Position numbers and translations under genes: made by a program | Notes under the pieces: generated by a model | Told to the model about the DNA's origin: nothing | The model's database searches: none | Seen by the model: the letters and a program-made list of their open reading frames with translations, nothing else | Source: Lingula anatina | Lineage: Eukaryota; Brachiopoda; Lingulata; Lingulida; Lingulidae | Direction of reading: 5' to 3' | Assembly: GCF_001039355.2 (NCBI RefSeq) | Contig: NW_019775746.1 | Location: 1,093,947 to 1,157,946 of the forward strand | Length of the DNA stretch: 64,000 nt | In this document: positions 46,150-56,525 of the stretch, piece after piece | Position numbering within the stretch: the first letter of the stretch is position 1 | How the letters are laid out: every line of letters begins with the position of its first letter

Positions 46150-46690
46150 TATATGTCATTTTGGAAGAGCTGCTCTTATGATAACAAAACGTTAATTTGT
46201 AGTGGTTTCCTGCCATATGATTGTGGAAGAATAATAAGAGCAGTTCTATTGTGCATTGCTTTTTCATTACTGTCAGTCACGGACATACTGGTTTCCCCCA
46301 ATACGTGAAGAATGGCATACTGGAACATTTGAAATCCAGATATAAACTCCACAGTAAATGAACATTTCTTAACTGTCAAAGAATGCATCATGCATGAACC
46401 GATCCAGTGAGAAAACATCGTTGGACAAAGGGCAGTTTCGGGAAATAGGGATGTCAAGGGCACACAATAGCTCAAACATGTAACTTCAGAAAGGCCATGA
46501 AGTACCGTTCTTTGCAAATAAATGCAACATTTAAATGGTTCTTTTTTAGTCGCTTCCAACGATATGGCTTGGTGCACGGCCAACATACGTCAACCAAGAA
46601 TTATCCACAGCCCTTCTGGACTTTGTTTTGCTGACTAGTTGTATTATGGTATATGATAAAGACTGGTCAATAAAACAGTCACAAGTGCAT
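46150..46690 (+). pseudogene. Decayed GT11 fucosyltransferase copy
   Basis: Segments line up in order with the intact gene. 46168-46191 (GCTGCTC..TATGAT.ACAAAACG) corresponds to about 44203-44228. 46317-46335 corresponds to 44314-44332. 46461-46532 corresponds to 44480-44550, and 46546-46670 to 44560-44745. The last part still spells SNDMAWC-like and LDFVLLTSC sequence. The copy has many frameshifts, stops and at least two deletions, one removing the conserved HTIMSVGTF region. It is a tandem duplicate that has lost function. The antisense open frame across it is an artefact. Confidence 0.75.
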
Positions 46691-47214
46691 CGAGGTGGAT
46701 TATACGTAGGGTTGAAGATAATTATTTTGCTTCTTTTCTCAATTTATGCTTCAGTTTCTACCAGCTACTTTATATACAAAACAGTAAAGTTGAAATACAT
46801 CTGAGGGTTTGGGTACATGTTTGTTGGATTATTATCGTTTATCTCAAGCCTAAAGAACGGCTTCCAACGGGTAATTTACTGCAGTGTCTATTTATAAAGT
46901 TATGACAATCTCTTATATTGCTGAAAAGGTAAACATAATGTTATTGAGGCATTCGCAAAGAATATGAAACCGCTTAAATGAGAAATTAAATTAGTGAGGA
47001 AGATAAAGCTTTCATGTTCGTTCAATAATTCAATTGCTCTATGTCAGATGCTCTTTATATGAGCCCATCCAACCCATGTGTACATAAAATTTAATTGGAA
47101 TTTCAAGACGACAGAGATTAGTTTAAATTGAGTGACGAAAACTGTAATTTGATCATCTGGAAGCGTCAGATTGCTCGATTTGGTCTTTTGTGTGTGTGTG
47201 TGTGTGTGTGTGTG

Positions 47215-47249
<35 letters not shown>

Positions 47250-49816
47250 ATTTGTCAAAATGTTAACACGCCTTTCGGTAAACCTTGCCTTGAGATACAT
47301 TCTCACCTACACAACCGTTGTACTGTAGTGTTTTAGTTCAACTATCATTCAGTGTTCCGCCCTTGTTTGGCCTGATAAGCATATTTTTGTTCCTTCGGTG
47401 CATTCAACACTTCACTGTACTGAGTAAAATAAAAATTGAGGAAACTCGTTTGGGCAATCCTGCCATTTATTTTACTTCCAACCACTGTATATTATATTGT
47501 ATCAAGAATACAGAACAAAAACAAATTTGGCGCATCAAGAAGGAGAGAGAACAAATGCCAAATATATCGTACCCTCTCCCAAACCTCCCGCCATAACTAA
47601 GACACAATCAGGCCGTTAAACGACGTGCATTACCCGCAAATCAGTCCATATTCTTCGTGTGAACGCTCCCTGGGTCAACAATGGCCACAAAGATATATTT
47701 GACTGATCCGTCTCATCTCCAACACCAGTGTTAATTCGGGTCAGAGCTAAATAGCTATCCTTATAGCTAAGAGCCAACAGAGGCGTACCTAGCATACTTA
47801 GAAAAGGCACGTGCCCTGGGTCTCCATCTGAAGTCATGTAGGCTACTATTGACCTTTACATTGCCGTTTGTGTTCTCCAGCCTCGGGATAGCGCTTGTGA
47901 ATGTCAATTATCGACTTTAACCGCGGCCAAATCGTTCGCGATTTACACTGCGGTGCTCGCAACAAATATTTTAATATGCGCGTCATGAGATGGGGGTTTT
48001 GACCGACAATACTAAGCTCGCAATCACAAACCCGAGGCTCGATATGACAAACTACAATTATCGTTTCTGAGATCTGAACCTGGTGGAGAACATGAGAACG
48101 TCCTTATCCCTGCTTGAAAGTGTCCCAAAGTCATGTTTTCAATGCCTGCCTATACTGCAAAGCTACTTATCTTTCCCGATTCAGACCATAAATGGGATAT
48201 GTAACCCTGCAATAAAAGCACATGTCGATTTTTCTTTCCGGCATGTACATGAGGACTAAGAACTAAATCATTTAATCAGAAATGTTATAAAACATCGAAT
48301 CCAAATGCAGGGTCAGGTTGGGCAATGGTTCGCGAGTAGGAGAAATAGGCTTTTTTTCTCGATGAATATTCGATTTCTCATGCAATTCCCGGATAGGAAA
48401 CCTTAAACACACCGCCATAGCGCTTCCATTTTACTAGGACGCAAGTTTATCTTGGATCCTAACTTTTGAGAACCTGTAATCCGCGAATACTCTTAGTACC
48501 AAAACATTGTCTTTTCTTTCGACAGAGTTAAGATATTGCATACTGATCACACGGTGTTTACCTGTCATATCCAAACCATTGCAAATTTAAATATTCATGG
48601 ATACCGATTTTAGGTCAAACGAGGACTAATTAATAATTATCTATTTATTTCAACGGCAAGACGGGTAAATGACACCTTGTTTACCAAATTTACCCTGTCC
48701 CTGTTTGAACATGCACAGTAGCTGTAAAGGGCATCACGCTACATATCGAATAGAAACGGGATTGCTTGTTTCAAAGACAGGTTGCATAATCCCCTACAGA
48801 GCAGAAACCTGAGATGTACTTGAAAGGTCCAAAAAGAAATCATTCTTCAGTCATGGCTGCAACGAACAGCTGGTGAACCACAACGTCGTGAGTGAGACAA
48901 CGGAAAATAAAGCACAACTGAAAGGATCACATAACTTTTATTATCAACATATAATGGAGACCAGAAATATTCAAAGGGCTGTTTGTTTGTTTGTTATGCT
49001 GGTTTGTTGCTCCTGTATCCTTAGTTTTACGTAATGTGTTTGGTTACGGTGTAGGCCTATTGGCCCTAAGAATATGTCTGTAGTCAACAATTTCAAAAGA
49101 GGGGGGTAATTTCCCTAAACTGTTTACCTCCCTAGTTGACTAAACCTGAGAAATGGCATAGAATCTAATTCAATTTTTGATTCAGAGCGGCTTTTTTTGG
49201 AAAAAGAGCCGTTCGTTCGAAATACCCGACTGCATCCCCGCCCACTGGCTTGAAGATGAATTTGGATCCGAATTTGTTTGTGATGTCAAGCAATTCCATT
49301 TAATCTTAAAACGGCAGAAATTTTACTTCCTAGAACTTTGATAATCATCATCAGCATCATAATAACGTCAACGTATTTCAAAGAAAGGAAGAAATTTCCC
49401 GAAGCCAGTTTGGGTGTAACTTCAAGGTGCTGATGGTTATAGATAAATTAAGCATACACAATATTGTCTTGCTTATACAGTACATTGTTGTATTGACCGC
49501 AGTGTAGACGACCAACAATTGTACCGTATGTATCATTTAGAGCCCAATAAATCATTATTATTATTATTATTATACATCACAGTTGACTGTTGAGAGGCTT
49601 TGTTTGGATATCAGAGTATGCTTACATCAGAAGTCAGAGATGTGAATATTTTACGCACGATTATTGTACTCTTTCATAATGATTGCCCAGTATTTGTGTT
49701 ACTGTGCAATGACACATCGACGTTGATGTAGCGGGGACAGAGACAATGCCCCTGTTGAATGATTTATGTGTAAGTGTGATGAGTAGCATGAGATCCGTTC
49801 CTTTACTTGTTACTTA
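46691..49816. other. Intergenic region, no gene recognised
   Basis: It holds the GT microsatellite at 47190-47247 and a possible hAT-type terminus (CAGAGGCGTACCTAG) at about 47777 without a visible partner. No coding sequence was recognised. Confidence 0.5.
47190..47247. repeat. (GT)n microsatellite
   Basis: A nearly pure GT run with one GAGC interruption. Confidence 0.95.
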
Positions 49817-50064
49817 AGCCTATGTCCCAACCGAACGTACGGGCTGCTACGTGTGGTGTACGGCCAAAAAAATGGGGAAAACGTGGGAGTTCGTGCGTGA
49901 GGAGCACGTCTATCGTGCGACTTTTGGAGGACGCAAACAGCATGTAGAAACTTTTCGACATGATCAACAGCCGCTTGAGTCCTTCCCTGCGGTCTAGCTA
50001 CGTCCTGGCCGGACGCAAGGAATCTTAAAAACCGCGCGTCCAAAACGTAGTTGGGACCTAGGCT
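49817..50064. mobile_element. 248-base Harbinger-like MITE
   Basis: The left end AGCCTATGTCCCAAC and the reverse complement of the right end AGCCTAGGTCCCAAC form 15-base inverted termini with one mismatch, flanked on both sides by TTA (49814-49816 and 50065-50067). A 3-base TTA duplication is characteristic of the PIF/Harbinger superfamily. The GC-rich body encodes no transposase. Confidence 0.7.
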
Positions 50065-51281
50065 TTACTGAGTATACATACGCGCTCGAGCACACATATA
50101 CACACACAACCACTTTCTCCCTCCCCCTCCTCTCTCTCTCTTTTTCTTTCTGTCGACTCTCTCAGTCACGTTAACTCTATCTCTTTCTATCTATATCCAT
50201 AAGATAGCGCTATCCAGTGTTGATGACATTACCCAGAAGTTTTGGGTTGTCTATATTCGCCCACCGGAGATAGCAGCGTCCATACTGACGCACAATACTG
50301 AATAATGAAATTGAATTCGACATATTTGAAGACAGAGTCAAGGATGAGAGAAATTATTCTGACTGAAAATGACACTTGGGTTTAAAAGCTTTCTCAGTGT
50401 TGCCCACGCATTTTATTTCATCTTGTATAGGTATTAAACGCATAACGCGAAGTAGCCCACTAGGTCAAGGACGTTTATAAAATATTAAATCTTTACTTAA
50501 ATTTTTTTATCTAATATTTAATACTTGTTTATGATGCAAGGAGATTCCACACTATGCGGCAGAGTGTGGAATTTAGAGGGAATTTAAGTGACGGCTTCAA
50601 AGGATTCTGGTAACGAAAGAGGTCCATTTGCTCAATTGTGCCAGAACAATGCCTGTTCCCAAGTGACTTGATTCTGATAACGTGATTGTTGAAATACCCG
50701 CTTCCAACCTATGCCTTTTAACCTGGCGAGCTGTTCACAGAAGAAAAAAATCCACCTTCGTCTTTAGTACGAGGCTAACGTTATTGATAAAAATCATAAA
50801 TATTAGTCCTGTACACCGAACCAAAAATATATTCATAAAATGTGGGCCTTTTTATGATTGTCATTTCATTGGGCAATTGAAGTCATACTTATGTACATGT
50901 ACCTCGATGATGCACTGTTTTTACGTGCCAACTATTATAGTTTTTTCACCGTGTTATTAAAAAAAGGAGACTTGCGAAAGACTTCAAGATGTTCAGTATT
51001 CCCTTGTGAGGTTCCTATTGCTTAGTTTCAGTCACAAAAAGTAAGATGTGAAAGAAAAAAGAAAGACAAAGATACGTTTACGTGTGCGGAAAGGAAAGGA
51101 AATACGGAGCCTGGAAGAGTTCCTTCGCACTGCTTAGGTTTCAGAAGTATCGGATACATGATCTGTCACGTTAAAGACGTGTTCTCCAACAGACCCATGT
51201 ATCACATATGCTATACTCGTTTGCCGTACTTCAGGTGAAAAACGCAAGCGCATTTACCACCATTCTTTTACTCATATTATT

Positions 51282-51449
51282 CAGGGGCGGATCCAGAGAT
51301 ATTTTCTGAGAGTCTTCCAAATTATATTTGTTGATCCATTCTCTACTTTTGACCGTCTTCCGACAGAAAAAATTAGATACCCGTCAATGTAAACTTGAAA
51401 ATCTGACCGTCTTCCGGAATACCCAGAAGACGGCCTAAATCCGCCCCTG
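51282..51449. mobile_element. 168-base hAT-like MITE
   Basis: It begins CAGGGGCGGATCC and ends in the complement of CAGGGGCGGATTTA, 11 exact bases of inverted terminus of a type common in hAT elements. A GACCGTCTTCCG motif occurs twice inside. The expected 8-base duplication is not visible, possibly overwritten by the adjoining AAT repeat. Confidence 0.65.
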
Positions 51450-51450
51450 T

Positions 51451-51512
<62 letters not shown>
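51450..51512. repeat. (ATA)n-(ATT)n microsatellite
   Basis: Trinucleotide units that switch orientation (AAT to ATT), directly abutting the hAT-like MITE. Confidence 0.9.
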
Positions 51513-53418
51513 GAAGAACAGACAGGATGGATATAGCTTTGTCTAAACACGTCATACCTAATTACAAATACATAAGTAAATGGAATGATAAAAATATAAT
51601 TACTAAAAAAAAAGCACGTAGAGGCGATAAAAGGGGACAACGTATCTTAAGGCCAGTCTTTGGCATTAAACAGGTACTCGTATATAACATTTACTGCTTT
51701 CTAAATAAGTGAAAGCTTCAAAAGACACGTGCACAAATAGTTTAGAGAAAACGTCAATCTCCCACATGGCTCATGAGTCATGCCAATTATCAATAATATT
51801 TTCCTCGTCATTTACCAAGAATTTCAATCAGCCTTACTGTCGCAAGGGGACCGTATTGGTATTTGCGGCAGTGCGTAATACGAGGATCCGAATTGTTCTC
51901 TTAGATAGTAAAATTTCACAACCACTTCCCGTGAAGATGAAATTCAAGACAATCTGCCACACTAATGACGCGCCGGTGAGACACGACCGCAAAGATTCCA
52001 CTCTGCTATGTTGAAGTTCCAAGAGTTTCATAATAGCCATATTTCATGGTGCATTGACCGATTAGTACACTTTGCCTCACTGATGACGTGGGTATGTCTT
52101 GAGAAAGTTAAGAGCAAGGCAGCTTGCATAACTTGTCGCAGTTCATGTTTTCCCCCACGGGTATATTAAAGTCAAGTCCCTATCTTTTAACGGTGCACGT
52201 TGAAACAATAACACCTAAGCTCTAATGAGCTGTTGGACTGGTTTAAAAACGTGAAACACTTTATAAACTATCAGAGATTAGATAAGTGATGAAAACGAGA
52301 ATTTCTTCGAAAAATGTAAATATACATTTACATTTTTGCCCTTCCCGGGTAATTAATATTCTATTCTTTGAACCTGCATGGCCACTCGATTTATAATTTT
52401 CATGCATAAACCTTACACTATTAGGCCTATACGGTTCATGTGGTTTTGTATTTCAACAATTTCATCTTCATTTGTAATATCATATGTACTCTCTCTTTTA
52501 AAGATATTGCATTTTAATATACATTTTAACGAGCAACACCAAGAATTCGAAGTTGTGCGGTTTCTGTCCATGTGTGAGTGATATGAGCATCTTGCAGAAG
52601 GAAAAAAAAAAGCTTATTTTTCTGATGCGCCTCTTTTGACCAAAATCACTCTTTTGAAAAGTGTACGGCGACCACAGAACAAAAGCTAAGGCCTTTTATT
52701 GTTGTACATTACTATTTGACATTTGCTTGCTATAAAGAAAGGGAAGTTGAATAACTTATCTTTGTGTTATCTATTGTGTTATGGGTATTTTAAACCCTTC
52801 CACGCTAAGAGATCTATCTCGTTTCGAAACAACAGATGAAGACATGAAAGCCGCAAACCGCAAATCGATGGCCATTTTAAAAAGTGAATTTTAAACCAGT
52901 TGGAAGAATAAAAAAGGCATGACTGTTATGTTCAAATGTGAAAGACCAAACGTCGAAGATCGTCATTTCAGCGTCCATTGTTAAGAAACAAAACCAAAGA
53001 CGAAGAGGCCTGTGGGTGAGTTTGAAAAGAAAGGCTGTGAAACGAAGAAAAACATCGGAAATTAAACATGAAACGCGGGGAACAATTATGGTGCCATATA
53101 TCATACTCAAAATAACAACTACAATGTAGGACACGTCTGTTAATTGGACTAGAGGTCCTCTGGCTATCACAGAATTGCATGAAAGAGTTCCTTGTATATA
53201 CAATTTTGAAACAGCTGGAAGATCTCGGCCAGACTACGTGCTCTGGTATAGAGTCTGAGAGTACCCCTACCTGGACCAAAAATTGATAAATTAACTAGAT
53301 ATTCACTGATATGTCTTTGTCTGATGTTTGGCACTTTGCTCTGCCTGTCCCCAGCGGGAATCTATGTATGGAATGCCAGTAACCTTCAGCAATCAGTTGG
53401 CCTCACATACAAAAAAGG

Positions 53419-54102
53419 TACCCTCTACCAGGGTGAGTGATAGATTTTTTACAGATATTCACAGATATGTCTCTAGCTAGATAGATGGTCATTTTCAGCT
53501 AAACCCACCCTGTTGAGGAATCCCATGTGGGAGCAATTATCTCTGCCCGCGCGCCAAAGGCTTTGTACTTGCTCTGCATGAGGTTCGCTTCACAACCATG
53601 TGATAACTGCTCGTTACGCAACCAGTCTAAGGCTTTTTTATCTGTCACAGAAGAGCAAGTGATTGAAGTCAGAGTAATTAACTGTCTTGATTGCTGTCAC
53701 GCAGACTTAAGCTCTATTCCCATAGATTTTGGATCGATCTATCCCCGCGGGGAGTCTCACTAGATTACTTTCAGATAATCCGATTTAAATGTCCGTCCCG
53801 CCTACTACAAGCTGTAAGAGGGTAATTAACGTTCGTGTCCGCCCGGCTGACAGCTATTTAGCGTGAACCCCCAGGGAGTTAGGTCGATCTAAAGTAGGTC
53901 GATCTAATCTATGGAAATGGGGTGTTAGACTGGACCTGCTAAGTGGCAGTGCCCGAGCAGTTATGCAAACGATTATCAGCCATGTAATCAGCCTTGAGAT
54001 TCCTCAACAGGGTGAGTTCAGCTGTAAATGACTATCTATCTAGCTAGAGACATATCTGTGAATATCTGTAAAAAAATCTATCACTCGCCCTGGTAGAGGG
54101 TA
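53419..54102. mobile_element. 684-base member of the TACCCTCTACC foldback family
   Basis: Inverted termini of about 102 bases with few mismatches begin TACCCTCTACCAGGG, like the hairpin at 37161-37312. The flanks are CAAAAAAGG on both sides (53410-53418 and 54103-54111), an exact 9-base target duplication. TA also flanks both copies, so the repeat can be read as 13 bases. The roughly 480-base interior has no transposase-like frame. Short inverted motifs such as TAGGTCGATCTAA occur inside. Confidence 0.8.
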
Positions 54103-54864
54103 CAAAAAAGGTAGAGTGTAAGCCTAGGCCTGAGGTTACGTTTACCAACGTGTCGCCATAACTTAATAGCTGGACTATTTTCTCATATATAGGGAAGCAA
54201 TCGCCATGCGTAGATCGATTCATCTTCTCAGGGACTCTTGCTGAATGCAATCAGATTAACAGACTAACACGCCTCATCTTGTTTCCAACGTAGTCGTATA
54301 ATCACCAGCTTTTTTTGCATTCTACTCAACGCCAATTCTATCAGTATTAGGTCAGTATAAGGTTATAACCTAATATCTTGATATTGATACACCGTGCTTC
54401 TGTTTTATTTTATTTTATTTTGTGGTTTAATAAATAAAAAAGAAAAATATATTTAATCACAGACTCAAACACACACGCACACGCACACACAAACCATATT
54501 TATGCTTTCCCCTGCTCATTTTACCTGCTTCAGGGGCCTTTTTGATTTTAGTTTTGGATACATCAAGGCCTTAAATGCAACAGGTGTGACGTACGACGCG
54601 CTAAATATACATACTGTATATTCGAGGCATCATCGCTGCCCCGTTTCTTCTTTTTCTTCTGATTAGCTATCTGCTGTGGTCACATTGTAAAAATGCGTTT
54701 TAGCATTTATAAATATTTGATGGTAAGGCGGAGCTACAGATATAATCGTGCTCATCATGTACGTATAAAGTCGGTCACTGTAAACATTGAAAGGATTTTT
54801 ATTGGATGTTTACTGGACTGTGCCTGTTTATATTAAAACGGACCGGAGAGATGGGGTTGTTTTA

Positions 54865-55012
54865 TACCCTCTACGAGGGCCGCAGATTATTCATGTGCAC
54901 TTTTCTCCAAACGCGACACAGCGGATACATATGTGCCACGAATTAGCCAAATACACTGTACAGTACATATCTGTGAATATCTAGTGATTGTCTGTGGCCC
55001 TGGCAGAGGATA
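54865..55012. mobile_element. Diverged 148-base member of the same foldback family
   Basis: The ends TACCCTCTACGAGGGCC and the reverse complement TATCCTCTGCCAGGGCC are recognisable family termini. The right arm retains ACATATCTGTGAATATCT. The flanks GTTGTTTTA and TTGATTTTA match at 6 of 9 positions, consistent with an old insertion. Confidence 0.6.
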
Positions 55013-55137
55013 TTGATTTTATATATAGTACATCATGATCACAGTGTACGTCTATCCATGCAGTCACTGGCCTACACATCTACCAAAGCATATTTCTACT
55101 TTCACATTCATTGAGTGCCTATGCACTGAGTGTATTA

Positions 55138-56523
55138 CACACACTGGACAAAAGAAGTGTCACCCCCTAACTCAGAGTAATGAAAGTAGGTAGATCTTGG
55201 GTACTTATAATGCCTGGTCTACTTATAATGTGACTAATGAGTATAAAACCGCTATACCATGGAATTGTATTGTTGGTCTTGTACATGTACAGCAAATGTT
55301 ATTCCTGTCTTCCCCCAGTATGGCAAGATACAGGTAATTATATAACGGTTATAGGTGCAAGTTATTAACCTGAAGAGGCGGAATATAAGCAATGTCAGAA
55401 TATCGATACAATTGAATTGTTCAGTCAGAACCGTGCAGAGGGTCTGGTCTCGGTATAGAAACACTGGATCAAGAGACAAATTGCCTCTGATGGGTCGTCC
55501 AAGAAAAAATACTGGCCGTGAAGACCAACGACTGATTTTGATGTCCAGGTTGTCTAAGTTCGACACTGCTTGTCAGTTGACAACACAGTGGAACAATTTC
55601 ACACATCAGAATGTGTCTGTGAAAATTGCTAGGCGTCGGTTACATGCTCAGAGAGTGTACAGCAGGGTAGCAAGACTAAAACCTCTTATATCGTTACAAA
55701 ACAGGCAACGTAGAGTAAACTAGGGTCAACAGGATCTGGAACTGGACAGTTCATGACAATTGGTCCTATATATTTTTTCTGATGAGTGTCGCTTTGGTCT
55801 GACCTCTGATGACAGACGGGCACTATGCTGGCAAACTGCTGGTAAAGCATTTGAACCACATGCACTGAATTTCCGAACCCGGAGCAGCATATTCATCATG
55901 GTGTGAGGCTGCATCAGCATCCATGGCTTGGGCGAATTGATAGTGGTTAATGGAAACATGAATCACTAGAAATATATCGATATTTTGGAGTCAGGCTTGC
56001 TACCATCTATTACTAACATGTTTGGTGAAAGGAATTATCCATCTGTTCACCAGGATGACAATGCTCCTTGTCACAGGCCCAGAGCAGTTGATGATTGGTT
56101 TGACCAACAGGACATTCGCAGGGTGATGTGGCCTGCCCAAAGTCCGGATACAAACATAATAGAAAATGTGTGGAATGATATGTCAAAACTTTTTACAAAT
56201 GCCCGTCTAACCAGCAGAGAAACTCTGTTATATTCAGTGTTTCATGCTTGGGCCAGCATAAGCCCTGAACGCATCAGACAATTAAATGAATTCTTGCTTC
56301 GTAGACTGGCACCTATTATTAGGTCACGTGGCTATGCCACTAAGTACTAATTTTGGACTTGAAACTACATATTTTGGTAGAATGTATATTTTGTTCTCAT
56401 TTTGTGATTTTTTGTGAAATTTGATGTTAATAAAATGATACCAGGAGCATATCATTCCACAGTCATTTATCTCCCCCATAGTATTGGCTCAGTAGGGGTG
56501 ACACTTCTTTTGTCCAGTGTGTG
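55138..56523 (+). mobile_element. Tc1-like transposon, 1386 bases, with perfect 29-base TIRs
   Basis: Both ends begin CACACACTGGACAAAAGAAG (in inverted orientation on the right) and are identical for 29 bases, flanked by TA at 55136-55137 and 56524-56525. The length fits a Tc1/mariner element. The transposase inside is broken (see 55320-56350). Confidence 0.9.
55320..56350 (+). pseudogene. Broken Tc1-type DDE transposase
   Basis: The frame starts MARYR and meets a stop at once. Later parts show the paired helix-turn-helix region (SVRTVQRVWSRYRNTGS, about 55421-55470), then GRPRKNTGREDQRLI and the three catalytic acidic positions. These are FSDECRF, HQDDNAPCH, and SPDTNIIENVW with the final E 34 residues on, the D-D-34E spacing of Tc1. 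At least one frameshift (about 55770) and stops at about 55906 and 55968 disable it. It ends RGYATKY at 56350. The inverted repeats are perfect, so the copy could still be moved by enzyme made elsewhere. Confidence 0.85.
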
Positions 56524-56525
56524 TA

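Larger units (their letters stand above)
50065..53418. other. Intergenic region, no gene recognised
   Basis: It contains a CT-rich tract near 50118-50165 and the hAT-like MITE plus microsatellite listed separately. Short open frames at 51709-52040 and 52877-53279 overlap on opposite strands and match no family I know. Confidence 0.5.

Noticed and set aside
46176-46586. 136-codon minus-strand frame
   Set aside because: It lies antisense across the decayed fucosyltransferase copy, whose sense-strand homology explains the sequence.
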